Below are positions 24,475-32,662 of a stretch of 64,000 nucleotides of DNA, one piece after another. Positions within the stretch are counted from its first letter, which is position 1. Every line of letters starts with the position of its first letter. Source of the stretch: RGIG995 sp045603745 (GTDB taxonomy: Bacteria > Bacillota > Clostridia > Oscillospirales > UBA644). A model generated the notes under the pieces. The model made no database searches. It had not been told where the DNA came from and saw nothing but the letters and a program-made list of their open reading frames with translations. The DNA lies in the NCBI GenBank assembly GCA_045603745.1, contig JAZUMQ010000003.1, positions 7,512-71,511 on the forward strand, in the 5' to 3' direction. The position numbers and the translations under genes were made by a program.

Positions 24475-26493
24475 TCAATCCTCATTTTCCGGAATTTGTT
24501 CTCTTTTCAGAGGGAAGCAAACCGTAGAAGCGAACTGGTCGCCGTCGATGGTAATGGAAAATTTCGCTCCCAATTGTTCGGCAAAGGATTTGGCAATGGC
24601 AAGTCCCAAGCCGCTTCCCTCTCCGGTGCGGGAAGGATCTCCACGCACGAATTGTTCGGAGATCTCCTCGGCGGAAAAGTTCATTTCATAGGACGAAGTA
24701 TTTTTTACCGTAATGGTGGCATTCTCCCCTTCCAACGAAAGCAGGACAAAGATTCGAGTACCGGACAAAGAATACTTCAGAGCGTTATCCAACATATTCT
24801 GAAGAATTCGGTAAATCTTGTTTCCGTTGGAACAAATTGGTGCTGATCCCTGTCCGGAGAGCCGGACGGTTTTTCCGGCGGCAGCGGCAGAATCGGACAG
24901 ATCGGCGACCAACTGACGTGCAAGCAGGAAGAGATCGAGATCCTCCATGGGAACGTCCTCGGCACCGCTGTTTGCCTTAGAAAGAGCAAAAACGTCGGAA
25001 ACCAAATGGTTGAGACGATTGGATTTTTGGGTTAAAATCTTAACGTAATCCCGAGCTTCGGCAGACAACTCGACCTTGGAAAGAAGATCCAAATAGCCGA
25101 TAATCGAGGTCAGGGGAGTTCTCAGGTCATGGGATACGTTGGTAATCAGATTGACCCGGGAACGCTCTGCGGAAATCTGACTGCGCAAAGTGGAATCAAA
25201 ACCGTCGCCGACACTCCGCAACTGGTTTTCGTATTCGGCAAAAAGATTCCCCTCAGGAATTTCCGCACGGTAGGACAGATTTCCGTCTTGCAGTTCGGTA
25301 ATATGATCCAAAAGTCGATTCAGAAATTTCAGATCGTAATAACAACCAAACAGGTACATTACCGCCAAGGAAAGGGCAGCGAGAAGAAGAATAATCTGCA
25401 ACACGATCCAGTAGTGGTTCACGGCGGTGGCGACGTAAAAACCGATAACGATCGCCTCTAAAAGCAAAAAGAAGAGGGAACGAATGATAAAAGAGACGGA
25501 ATAACGATAGCGGTAAAAATAGCGTTTGTCCGCCCTACGGCGCAATGCCAAGAAGGGACGCTGACAGATCCACCACAAGAAAGAACCCCGAATCAGTCGA
25601 TTTTCTTTGGCAAAGCGAATCAATGACGTTACCGACAACAATAGGATCAAAATCAGGAACGTAAACAACAGAGAGAAGGCAAGATAGACCGAACGGTCGC
25701 TGCCAAAATTAAACAAAGAAAAGAGATTTTGAAACCAACGGAAGAAAGAAATATCCAAAATCTGAAGAATCAGAATAACGGCAAGAACTCCGGCAAAAAC
25801 AATGAGTTCCGTAAAGAATCGAGGAGCGTCGGGGGATTTCTCCTCAATCTTTCCCCAGCTGACCGCTAAAATCAAATACGTGATAGGCAATGCGGCAAAG
25901 GAAAGGAGAAGAATAAACATCAGAGCGCGGTTTTTCGCCGTTGCCCAAACGGAATATTGCTCGTTGATCCAATCGGAATCGGGAACGAGAATTGCGCCGG
26001 CATCACAGGAAAATACAGTGAGCGACACGGTTTTCGTCAAATCGTAAGGGTCCCAAGAATGCTCCTGCCAATGGGAAAAACTGTCGGTTTGGGTATGGTT
26101 CGTGTCCATCAAGTAACAGATACCGTTTCGATAGACCGTCAAGGTTTTTGCATGGCTGAAGTCCACGCCTTCCAGCAAGGGAATATCGGTCAGTGTGGTT
26201 CCGTCGGCATAGAAATAATAATGGAATGCGCCGTCAATGGCACCCCCTTCCAAATCCACGGCAGAGACCTTACGACCGGAATAAACCTGGCGGGCAAGGG
26301 ATACCATTTCTTCCGAAGCGGCAGAAAGGCGTTGATGGTAGGATTCCGTATTACGGAAATCGGTATAAGTAAAAATTTCACTCATACCGGCGTTATCATT
26401 GGCATAGACGTAACACCAAGCGGCAGAAAACAACAACACGGCACAAAGCAACAATGCGATCGCGTGAATCGCCCGGGAACGGAGAAATGCCAT
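24475..26493 (-). CDS. Sensor histidine kinase with large multi-helix membrane region
   Basis: 672 residues. An N-terminal helix (8-30), a ~150-residue extracytoplasmic sensor, then at least five hydrophobic helices (about 186-212, 228-248, 268-294, 333-356, 363-384), a HAMP-like linker, the DHp box NVSHDLRTPLTSIIG with His455, and an HATPase domain with NMLDNALKYS and GEGSGLGLAIAK. This is a VanS-like class kinase with an unusually complex membrane part. It begins 27 nt after the response regulator gene, with AGGAGG. Stimulus unknown; envelope stress or an antimicrobial is plausible. Confidence 0.85.
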   Translation of the reverse strand: MAFLRSRAIHAIALLLCAVLLFSAAWCYVYANDNAGMSEIFTYTDFRNTESYHQRLSAASEEMVSLARQVYSGRKVSAVDLEGGAIDGAFHYYFYADGTTLTDIPLLEGVDFSHAKTLTVYRNGICYLMDTNHTQTDSFSHWQEHSWDPYDLTKTVSLTVFSCDAGAILVPDSDWINEQYSVWATAKNRALMFILLLSFAALPITYLILAVSWGKIEEKSPDAPRFFTELIVFAGVLAVILILQILDISFFRWFQNLFSLFNFGSDRSVYLAFSLLFTFLILILLLSVTSLIRFAKENRLIRGSFLWWICQRPFLALRRRADKRYFYRYRYSVSFIIRSLFFLLLEAIVIGFYVATAVNHYWIVLQIILLLAALSLAVMYLFGCYYDLKFLNRLLDHITELQDGNLSYRAEIPEGNLFAEYENQLRSVGDGFDSTLRSQISAERSRVNLITNVSHDLRTPLTSIIGYLDLLSKVELSAEARDYVKILTQKSNRLNHLVSDVFALSKANSGAEDVPMEDLDLFLLARQLVADLSDSAAAAGKTVRLSGQGSAPICSNGNKIYRILQNMLDNALKYSLSGTRIFVLLSLEGENATITVKNTSSYEMNFSAEEISEQFVRGDPSRTGEGSGLGLAIAKSFAEQLGAKFSITIDGDQFASTVCFPLKREQIPENED

Positions 26494-26520
26494 AATTCCC
26501 CTCCTTTCTTTCAGGCGTAC

Positions 26521-27231
26521 TTATTTTTCCAGTTTATATCCGATGCCCCAGATTACCTTCAAATACCGGGGTTCTTTCGGGTCGATCTCGATTTTTTCCC
26601 GAATCCGTCGAATGTGGACGGTGACGGTATTTTCCACGGCGTGGGCATCTTCCTTCCACACGGCACGGTAAATTTCTTCGGCAGAATACACCTTGCCGGG
26701 GGTGCGCATAAACAGTTCCATAATTCCCCATTCGGTTGACGTAAGTTTAACCGGACTTTCGTCGACGAAAAATTCCCGAGAATCCAGATCCATGCGAAGA
26801 CCTCCCACCGAAAGAACGTTCCCTTTCTCCGGTTCGGTAGAGGCGCCGAGACGGAAATACCGACGCAACTGAGATCCCACCCGAGCAAGCAGTTCCATGG
26901 GATTATAAGGTTTGGCAATATAATCGTCAGCACCCACGTTCAGCCCTAAAATTTTATCGCTGTCTTCCGTGCGCGCGGAAAGAATGATGATGGGAATATT
27001 CTTACTTTTCCGAATCTGCATGACGGCGGAAAGCCCGTCTACCCGAGGCATCATCAGATCCATGAGAATCAGATGCACCTTATTTTGAGACAGAACTTCC
27101 AAAGCTTCCAGTCCGTCGTAGGCTTTCAGAACGGTATATCCTTCCAGTTCCAGCAATTTTGTGATCGCGGATACGATCTCCGGATCGTCGTCTACCACCA
27201 AGACCGTTGCGTTCAATTCGGCAGAATCCAT
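26521..27231 (-). CDS. OmpR/VanR-type response regulator
   Basis: 236 residues. Receiver domain with acidic pocket VVDDDPE, phospho-acceptor Asp58 in LILMDLMMPRVDG and the switch Lys in NVGADDYIAKPYNP; then a winged-helix DNA-binding domain (about 135-236; LTSTEWGIMELFMRTPG and VHIRRIREKIE). It is transcribed first in the operon with the kinase, from a consensus promoter whose -35 lies inside a duplicated segment of a mecA-like gene. Confidence 0.92.
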   Translation of the reverse strand: MDSAELNATVLVVDDDPEIVSAITKLLELEGYTVLKAYDGLEALEVLSQNKVHLILMDLMMPRVDGLSAVMQIRKSKNIPIIILSARTEDSDKILGLNVGADDYIAKPYNPMELLARVGSQLRRYFRLGASTEPEKGNVLSVGGLRMDLDSREFFVDESPVKLTSTEWGIMELFMRTPGKVYSAEEIYRAVWKEDAHAVENTVTVHIRRIREKIEIDPKEPRYLKVIWGIGYKLEK

Positions 27232-27281
27232 TCCACGCCTCTTTCTCCGGAAAACACCGGGGGGTATATAATATATTTTAT

Positions 27282-27310
27282 ATTATATCATACCCGACGG
27301 GGAATGTCAA
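27282..27310 (-). promoter_or_regulatory. Promoter of the two-component system operon
   Basis: Minus strand: TTGACA (27310-27305), 17-nt spacer, TATAAT (27287-27282). The -35 hexamer belongs to the 95-bp repeat; the -10 does not. Confidence 0.85.
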
Positions 27311-27397
27311 GTCAAAAACAAGGGAACGGCATCGGGCAACAAGGTTGCGTGCTCCACAAGAAAGGAACGATCGAGAAAACTGAGATTCCCGTATTCC
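27303..27397. repeat. 95-bp direct repeat, copy A
   Basis: It matches 29455-29549 with four mismatches and no indels. It encodes, on the minus strand, the last ~28 codons of a MecA-like protein plus the -35 box of the next promoter. Confidence 0.92.
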
Positions 27398-27434
27398 GAT
27401 ATGACCACCTTGGAGTACCGAAAACAACACCGAA
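27307..27434 (-). pseudogene. C-terminal remnant of a mecA-like gene
   Basis: About 40 codons on the minus strand ending EYGNLSFLDRSFLVEHATLL and then DAVPLFLT, nearly the same as the C-terminus of the intact MecA-like protein at 29459. The preceding ~11 codons (CCFRYSKVVIS) align without gaps to CRFDDLTLTML but are diverged, so this is a paralogous tail rather than a fresh copy. No start codon or ribosome site goes with it. The stop TGA overlaps the TTGACTTGACA of the downstream promoter. Confidence 0.7.
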
Positions 27435-27458
27435 CGAAATAATCACTTTTTTTTATTA

Positions 27459-27497
27459 AAAAAAGGAGCTGGGAGGCGCGCGATTGCGTGCCTCCCG
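27459..27497 (-). terminator. Terminator of the GH110-like gene
   Basis: Minus strand: GGGAGGC/GCCTCCC stem with extra GC pairs, then AGCTCC and seven T residues. Confidence 0.85.
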
Positions 27498-27565
27498 GCT
27501 TGACTCTATGAAGAAATTTTAGGATTATTCGGTGATCTGACGGATTTGTCGATCTTCCAGACGTA

Positions 27566-29380
27566 TTATTTTTTACTGCAGGCAAGACCGATGTAGTTTG
27601 CATTTCCATTTACATCATATCCGTTACAACCGCTCAGCGTAACCGTTCCGCCGGCGATAGAGAAGGTATTCCCAACCACTTTGACGTTCTTCACGCTGAT
27701 AAACTTCAGATTGGTGGCAGGACCTGTAAAGGTGTTGTTTTCTACGGTGATGTTGGAATGAACCGTCTTTTCCGGATCGGTAGAAACCGAAGTTCTAGGG
27801 TTAGAATAGATCTGCGGCGCGGAACAATTTTCAAAAACATTGTTCCGGATGGTCATATCGGTAATATAACCGGACTCAAACCAACCGTTGGCATCGTCTT
27901 CCAAAAGAATTGCCGCAAGAGGATGATTGCGGAAAGTATTCCCTTCAATCAAAACTTTTCCACGGGTAGTACAAAGAATTCCCCGGGTAGGGATGTATTC
28001 GGAGAGATTATCGGCAATCACAACGTCGGGGGTCCATGTGGCGTTTTCCACAACGTCGGCATTTACGCGAATGTTGTTTGGCAAAGGATCAACCAAGGTA
28101 AGTTCAATTTGGGTTTTACTGATGGGATTGACCGAGGCAACCGTATTGCTACCGTAAGGCAAAAGATCGATATTGCTGATAAATTCAATGGTATCGCCCG
28201 GCTCAAAGACTTCAAAACTCCAAGATCTTGGCTCTTTGAATTCCACAATAATTTTCTGTAAACCTTTATCGAAATCAACGATTTGAAGATGGGTTCCGTG
28301 GACGTTGATCGTATCATCTTGAGCACCACTGAAATGACTGTCGTTGACTGTAATTGTTCCCTTACATCCGGAAATTTGGATAAAGTCCGCACTGCTGGCG
28401 GTAACCCGTCCGAAAGAAGGGGTACAGCTAATGCGGCTGATGGTCAAGTTTTCCGATCTCTGCCCAACAAAGCCCAATCCGTGCATATAGTGAAAGGAGC
28501 AATCTTCAATAACAATGTTTTTGCTCTTAAGAATCAAACTACCTACCTGATCCCGAAAACCGTTACGAACCCCATAGGTGCAACCGACTTTATAATTGTT
28601 GTTGGCACCGACCAGTTTCAGGACGTTGTTGCCCTCGTCCTCGATGGCAGTACCGAACCCATAAAAGGGAGTGCGACGATAGGTTCCGGCTTCGGGATTG
28701 TATTCTTGCATCAAAATTGCATTGTGAGACCAATACCGCGCGGTTCCATCGATATTTTTTTCTCCAAGCCACAGGATATTGTCCATCGTTCCGTCGTTGT
28801 TTTTATCCTGCAACTGATAAAGAGAATCTTCATGAATTTTAATTTTCACATATCCGTCGCCCTGTTCCGTTACGGTGTATTCGGAAACGGTCGGACGGGC
28901 ATAATCCACGTGGAGATTCTTGATCAAAATATTCTGTGCATTATGGAAGAAAACCGGCGTCATTACCCCATGGACCAAAAGGGTGGAGCCGTTTCCGTCC
29001 ACGGTAATATCCTGCATATCTTCCAAAAGCAACGCCGAATACCGTACGCCATCGGGATTTTCCGATTGCGTTTGGGCATTCGAGATGTAAATACCAGTTT
29101 TTGTAAATGCCGTTTCGGGATACGTATGATACACTTTTCCTTCTTCAAACTTCAAAACAACCGGACCGTTTTCCTCTTTGGCTTGAGTAATGGCCTTTTG
29201 AATGTTTTGGTTTGCATCTTTTCCCTCCCCGGGCCAGACCACCCGGATCGTCTTAGCCGCGTGAGTAGGAGATTTCATTTCGTAGATTTCCGAGCCAACT
29301 GCCATTTTTACTTTTCCACCTTCCGAAGCAACCGACAGAATACTGTCGAAACTTTTTGAAAGAGCCTTTCCGTCTTTCAT
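27566..29380 (-). CDS. GH110-like right-handed beta-helix glycosidase, possibly 5'-truncated
   Basis: 604 residues. After a ~45-residue lead the protein enters a parallel beta-helix. SADFIQISGCKG and AQDDTINVHGTH (Asp355-Asp356) are the conserved catalytic-region motifs of GH110 alpha-1,3-galactosidases, which remove terminal galactose from B-antigen-type glycans. No signal peptide is present, unusual for this family. AGGAGG lies 19 nt from the ATG but 7 nt from an in-frame CTG (29392). The first ~40 residues (MKDGKALSKSFDSILSVASE) resemble the C-terminal beta-sandwich of other glycosidases. The gene may be the 3' part of a larger enzyme, now driven by a captured promoter. Confidence 0.7.
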   Translation of the reverse strand: MKDGKALSKSFDSILSVASEGGKVKMAVGSEIYEMKSPTHAAKTIRVVWPGEGKDANQNIQKAITQAKEENGPVVLKFEEGKVYHTYPETAFTKTGIYISNAQTQSENPDGVRYSALLLEDMQDITVDGNGSTLLVHGVMTPVFFHNAQNILIKNLHVDYARPTVSEYTVTEQGDGYVKIKIHEDSLYQLQDKNNDGTMDNILWLGEKNIDGTARYWSHNAILMQEYNPEAGTYRRTPFYGFGTAIEDEGNNVLKLVGANNNYKVGCTYGVRNGFRDQVGSLILKSKNIVIEDCSFHYMHGLGFVGQRSENLTISRISCTPSFGRVTASSADFIQISGCKGTITVNDSHFSGAQDDTINVHGTHLQIVDFDKGLQKIIVEFKEPRSWSFEVFEPGDTIEFISNIDLLPYGSNTVASVNPISKTQIELTLVDPLPNNIRVNADVVENATWTPDVVIADNLSEYIPTRGILCTTRGKVLIEGNTFRNHPLAAILLEDDANGWFESGYITDMTIRNNVFENCSAPQIYSNPRTSVSTDPEKTVHSNITVENNTFTGPATNLKFISVKNVKVVGNTFSIAGGTVTLSGCNGYDVNGNANYIGLACSKK

Positions 29381-29433
29381 TGAGCAAGACAGAAAATTGC
29401 CTCCTGTTTTGATATTTCATTCTTAACACGTAT

Positions 29434-29462
29434 ATTATATCATATCCAAGTAAAAATGTCAA
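29434..29462 (-). promoter_or_regulatory. Promoter of the GH110-like gene
   Basis: Minus strand: TTGACA (29462-29457), 17-nt spacer, TATAAT (29439-29434). The -35 again lies at the edge of the 95-bp repeat. Confidence 0.85.
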
Positions 29463-29549
29463 GTCAAAAACAAGGGGACGGCATCGGGCAATAAGGTTGC
29501 GTGCTCCAAAAGAAAGGAACGATCGAGGAAACTGAGATTCCCGTATTCC
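29455..29549. repeat. 95-bp direct repeat, copy B
   Basis: The other copy is 27303-27397. Here it is the true 3' end of the mecA-like gene. The two copies bracket the GH110-like gene. Confidence 0.92.
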
Positions 29550-29983
29550 AGCATGGTCAAGGTCAGATCGTCAAAACGGCAGGGGGAAGTATAAAACTCA
29601 TACCAAAGATAGTATTTTCCCTTCCAGCAATAGATTTCGGCACAAAGATCGGGATCCCGCAAAAAGGCACTTCGACTGTCAAGAAGTCCGTCAAGATCGG
29701 CAAATTCGATGACCTGAGAATACACGCAACGCTCCTCTCCTTCCCTGGGAAGAGAAAAGTACAACAACAGTTTTCCCGCCGCATTTTCCACAGCGCGCAC
29801 GGAGATATTTCCCGCCTCTCCGATTCCTTCCCGAAGACAGACCAAAACCGCTATCTGTTCGCAAAATCTTCGGGTATGAAGATCGGAAAAGGACATGGTG
29901 GCGTAACGGATTCCAAATGCCGCCTGATCGGCAGAATCCAAGGTGACGAGAATTTCGTCTCGGGGCGTTTTCTCCATCTGCAC
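29459..29983 (-). CDS. MecA-like adaptor protein
   Basis: 174 residues from GTG 29983 (GGGAGGAG 8 nt upstream), shorter than B. subtilis MecA (~218). The N-terminal unit (MEKTPRDEILVTLDSADQAA, with FCEQIAVLVCLREGIG) and the C-terminal unit (VIEFADLDGLLDSRSAF, then IYCWKGKYYLWYEF and LEYGNLSFLDRSFLLEHA) follow the two-domain layout of MecA adaptors that deliver substrates to ClpCP. The charged linker is short. Similarity was judged by eye, so it could instead be a related but functionally distinct protein. Its own promoter lies 30 nt upstream and is divergent from tsaD. Confidence 0.6.
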   Translation of the reverse strand: MQMEKTPRDEILVTLDSADQAAFGIRYATMSFSDLHTRRFCEQIAVLVCLREGIGEAGNISVRAVENAAGKLLLYFSLPREGEERCVYSQVIEFADLDGLLDSRSAFLRDPDLCAEIYCWKGKYYLWYEFYTSPCRFDDLTLTMLEYGNLSFLDRSFLLEHATLLPDAVPLFLT

Positions 29984-30013
29984 GGAAAACTCCTCCCTCA
30001 AATATCTTACTCC

Positions 30014-30043
30014 ATTATATTTTTTTGGAAGGTTTTTTGACAA
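30014..30043 (-). promoter_or_regulatory. Promoter of the mecA-like gene
   Basis: Minus strand: TTGTCA, 18-nt spacer, TATAAT. It is back to back with the tsaD promoter, only 4 nt between the -35 boxes. Confidence 0.75.
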
Positions 30044-30047
30044 TGAC

Positions 30048-30076
30048 TTGACAAAGGGCGAAGAATGTGTTATCAT
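30048..30076 (+). promoter_or_regulatory. Promoter of tsaD
   Basis: TTGACA, 17-nt spacer, TATCAT, 30 nt before the tsaD ATG. Confidence 0.75.
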
Positions 30077-30106
30077 CATAAGTAGATTAAAATAAAGGAT
30101 CGCATC

Positions 30107-31105
30107 ATGAAAATTTTAGCCATTGAAAGTTCTTGCGACGAAACCGCCGCCGCCTTGGTGGAAGACGGACGCAAGGTATTAAGAAACGAAGTTGTTTCCC
30201 AAATTCCGATCCACGAGCGCTACGGCGGAGTGGTACCGGAAATTGCCTCAAGATGCCACATTGAAGCCATTGAACCTCTGGTGGAACGCACCCTGCAGGG
30301 AGAATTTCCCGATGCCGTTGCGGTGACCTATGCTCCGGGGTTGATCGGCGCCTTGCTGGTGGGGGTAAATTATGCAAAAAGCCTGGCCTTTACTTTAGGA
30401 GTTCCTTTGATTCCGGTTCATCATTTAAGGGGGCATGTAGCATCGAATTATCTCTCCCACCCTGACCTGAAACCGCCCTTTACGGCACTGATTGCTTCGG
30501 GGGGACATAGCCACATCGTCCACGTAAAATCCTATACGGAATACGAGATTCTGGGAAAAACCCGGGACGACGCGGCGGGCGAAGCCTTTGATAAGTCCGC
30601 CCGGATTTTGAATTTGGGGTATCCCGGAGGTCCGAAAATTCAAAAGGCGGCAGAAAACGGGAATCCCGATGCTATCGTTTTTCCTCAGGTACATTTCAAA
30701 GACGCGCCCTACGATTTCAGTTTTTCGGGGGTAAAAACTGCGGTCGTCAACTACGCTCACACTGCAAAACAGCGGGGAGAAGAAATCAACGCTCCTGACC
30801 TTGCTGCGTCCTTTACAAAAGCCGTTTGTTCGGTTTTGACCGAAAAGAGCGTTCTTGCGGCAAAAAATACCACGGGACGGTTAGTTTTGGCAGGTGGCGT
30901 TTCGGCGAACCGAAATCTGAGAGAAATGATGACGGCGGAATGCGAAAAGAACGGCATCGAGTTGTATCTCCCCCGCCCCGAACTGTGCGGAGACAACGCG
31001 GCAATGATTGCCGCCCAAGGATATTACGAATACTTGGCAGGTCACACCGCAAAAACCGACTTAAATGCCTATGCCACCATGCCGGTGGACCACCCCACTT
31101 GGTAA
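30107..31105 (+). CDS. tsaD: tRNA N6-threonylcarbamoyladenosine synthase subunit TsaD
   Basis: 332 residues, standard length. ASKHA ATPase fold with AIESSCDETAAALVE at the start, the metal-binding VHHLRGHVASN (His106, His110), the nucleotide loop SGGHSHIV and the late Asp in ELCGDNAAMIA. TsaD transfers threonylcarbamoyl to A37 of ANN-decoding tRNAs with TsaB, TsaE and TsaC, which are not in the window. Product t6A is the substrate for MtaB, encoded at 51216. Confidence 0.96.
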   Translation: MKILAIESSCDETAAALVEDGRKVLRNEVVSQIPIHERYGGVVPEIASRCHIEAIEPLVERTLQGEFPDAVAVTYAPGLIGALLVGVNYAKSLAFTLGVPLIPVHHLRGHVASNYLSHPDLKPPFTALIASGGHSHIVHVKSYTEYEILGKTRDDAAGEAFDKSARILNLGYPGGPKIQKAAENGNPDAIVFPQVHFKDAPYDFSFSGVKTAVVNYAHTAKQRGEEINAPDLAASFTKAVCSVLTEKSVLAAKNTTGRLVLAGGVSANRNLREMMTAECEKNGIELYLPRPELCGDNAAMIAAQGYYEYLAGHTAKTDLNAYATMPVDHPTW

Positions 31106-31136
31106 TGTTCGAATTTTTGTTCGATAAAATGTTCGA
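31106..31136 (+). promoter_or_regulatory. Three TGTTCGA heptamers at 12-bp spacing (candidate operator)
   Basis: TGTTCGA at 31106, 31118 and 31130, directly after the tsaD stop and 85 nt before the ArpU-like gene. CGAATTTTTGTTCG (31110-31123) differs by one base from the Gram-positive LexA box CGAACNNNNGTTCG. Confidence 0.45.
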
Positions 31137-31160
31137 CAGATGTAAAACATAGGACACAAA

Positions 31161-31202
31161 AAAGAGTTATAATGAATTTAGAACGATTCACTATAACTCT
31201 TT
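31161..31202. terminator. Hairpin after tsaD / ahead of the ArpU-like gene
   Basis: AAAGAGTTATA / TATAACTCTTT stem followed by T-rich sequence, a likely tsaD terminator. The left arm also contains TATAAT (31168-31173), which may be the -10 of the next gene. Confidence 0.7.
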
Positions 31203-31220
31203 TTCTTTTGAGGACAAACT

Positions 31221-31592
31221 ATGGCAGGCGCAAGAAAATATTGCTGTAACAAATACATAGAGAGGGTCATCGAAGAATACCCCCACGACAAATTCCAAAA
31301 AGCACTGAAACGCTTGAGTGAAATACCCTCTTCCGATCCGAGAATCAACACAGACCGAATCTATCAGCGCATGATTTTCAACCGGGAAGCGGTGGAAGGG
31401 GCGATGAACCGCATCTTGTGGTATCCCAACGGAGAGAAAATTTTTGATCTGTTGCAAATGACCTATTGGTCGAAGACCCATACGGAAGTACAGGCGGCGT
31501 TGGAACTGAATATACTTCCCCAAGACGCAGAAAAACTCTTGCGAATCTTTCGGATAATTCTGTACGACGAATTGGGGCTGATCTTACCTTGA
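31221..31592 (+). CDS. ArpU/sigma-like small helical protein of unknown function
   Basis: 123 residues, all-helical and basic near the start (GARKYCCNKYIERVIEEYP). The last third (KIFDLLQMTYWSKTHTEVQA, then LNILPQDAEKLLRIF) has the layout of a sigma-region-4-like helix-turn-helix as in phage ArpU/DUF1492 late regulators. ATG 31221 has GAGG 7 nt upstream. It stands alone, convergent with parB with no gap between the two stops. The LexA-like repeats upstream hint at damage-linked control. Confidence 0.45.
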   Translation: MAGARKYCCNKYIERVIEEYPHDKFQKALKRLSEIPSSDPRINTDRIYQRMIFNREAVEGAMNRILWYPNGEKIFDLLQMTYWSKTHTEVQAALELNILPQDAEKLLRIFRIILYDELGLILP

Positions 31593-32384
31593 TTATTTTG
31601 CAATTTCAATACGGTATATAATTTTCGACTCCTCTTCGGACGTTTCGCAATGGGTATCAAAACCGGAGTTTTTCATAAGATTTACGGTGCGGTTGATGGA
31701 ATTTAGGTATAACCGCAGATCTCGACAAAAACCCTTGCAAAAATTCTCTTTTTTCTCGGTTTTTTTGGGGCGTTCGGCTTTGAGTTTTTCGATATAAGAT
31801 TCCATCTGTGCCACTCGGTATCCCCGATCCACGGTAACCCGCAGAACTTTGCGGCGCAGGGTCTCACCGTCGATAGACAAAAGAGCCCGCGCATGGCGTT
31901 CCGAAAGTTGAGAGGACAAAATTTCTTCCCGCAGGTAGGGCGACAGTTGCAATAACCGTAGTTTATTTGCCACCGCAGATTGGCTTTTCCCCAATTTTTG
32001 TGCCAACTGTTCTTGGGTCAAGCCCAAAAGTTCCGTAACCTGCAACATTCCCTCGGCTTCTTCAAAACAGTTGAGATTTTTTCGTTGCAAATTTTCTGAC
32101 AGAGAAAGAAGCGCCGCTTCGCCCCGATTAAAATCAGTGACAATGCAGGGAATCTTATCCAGTTGCAACCTGGTGGCCGCAAGATAACGACGAACACCGG
32201 AGACGATTTCGTACTTCCCCTCCCCGCAATAACGGACGGTAATGGGGTGAACGATGCCGATCTGCCGGATATTTTCGCATAATCCGTCCAAAGAAGTTTC
32301 GTCGATGCGACTTCGCATCTTCTTTTGAACGGTCAGGGCGGACGTTGAAATTTCCCGATAAATTTTTCCCGTAAAACGATACAT
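31593..32384 (-). CDS. ParB/Noc-family protein without adjacent ParA
   Basis: 263 residues. The N-terminal CTP-binding ParB domain has GIVHPITVRYCGEGKYEIVSG, a variant GVRRYLAAT in place of GERRxRA, and SENLQRKNLNCFEEAEG. Then comes a helix-turn-helix (LTQEQLAQKLGKSQSAVANK) and a variable C-terminal region with a lysine-rich linker. The domain order fits Noc/Spo0J. No parA, gidB or other origin genes are nearby, so it may be a Noc-like nucleoid occlusion factor or a regulator. The start has AGGAGG. Confidence 0.75.
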   Translation of the reverse strand: MYRFTGKIYREISTSALTVQKKMRSRIDETSLDGLCENIRQIGIVHPITVRYCGEGKYEIVSGVRRYLAATRLQLDKIPCIVTDFNRGEAALLSLSENLQRKNLNCFEEAEGMLQVTELLGLTQEQLAQKLGKSQSAVANKLRLLQLSPYLREEILSSQLSERHARALLSIDGETLRRKVLRVTVDRGYRVAQMESYIEKLKAERPKKTEKKENFCKGFCRDLRLYLNSINRTVNLMKNSGFDTHCETSEEESKIIYRIEIAK

Positions 32385-32662
32385 TTTTGAACCTCCTTGA
32401 TGTTTTTACGTTGTGTGTCATGGGTTCGCCGTTGTTGGCGTAGAATCATTATACAACGGCCTTTTTGCAGATTTTAGCAAACGGTGAAAGTGGGATTCCC
32501 CACCGTCCGAATTCCCTCGACACCGGATTCGTTTTTCGGCAAAAGATTTTCACGAAGAAGGAAGGTTCAAGCCGAATGAAGCAGAGAGAAAAAAACGGAA
32601 GACAAATCTTGACAAAAACCGGAATTCGTGATATACTGACACAATGAAAGGAAGGTTATTTT
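32385..32662. other. 278-bp intergenic region with divergent control signals
   Basis: It holds the parB side signals (a minus-strand TATAAT at 32448-32453 and a CGCC/GGCG hairpin in the leader) and, on the other side, the promoter of the cation exporter (TTGACA 32609-32614, 17-nt spacer, TATACT 32632-32637). No convincing ORF or RNA was seen in between. Confidence 0.6.

Noticed and set aside
28283..29359. 358-codon open frame antisense to the GH110-like gene
   Set aside because: Shadow of a beta-helix gene, without ribosome site or recognisable domains.
32465..32647. 60-codon ORF in the parB-exporter spacer
   Set aside because: No ribosome site and it overlaps the consensus promoter of the exporter gene.
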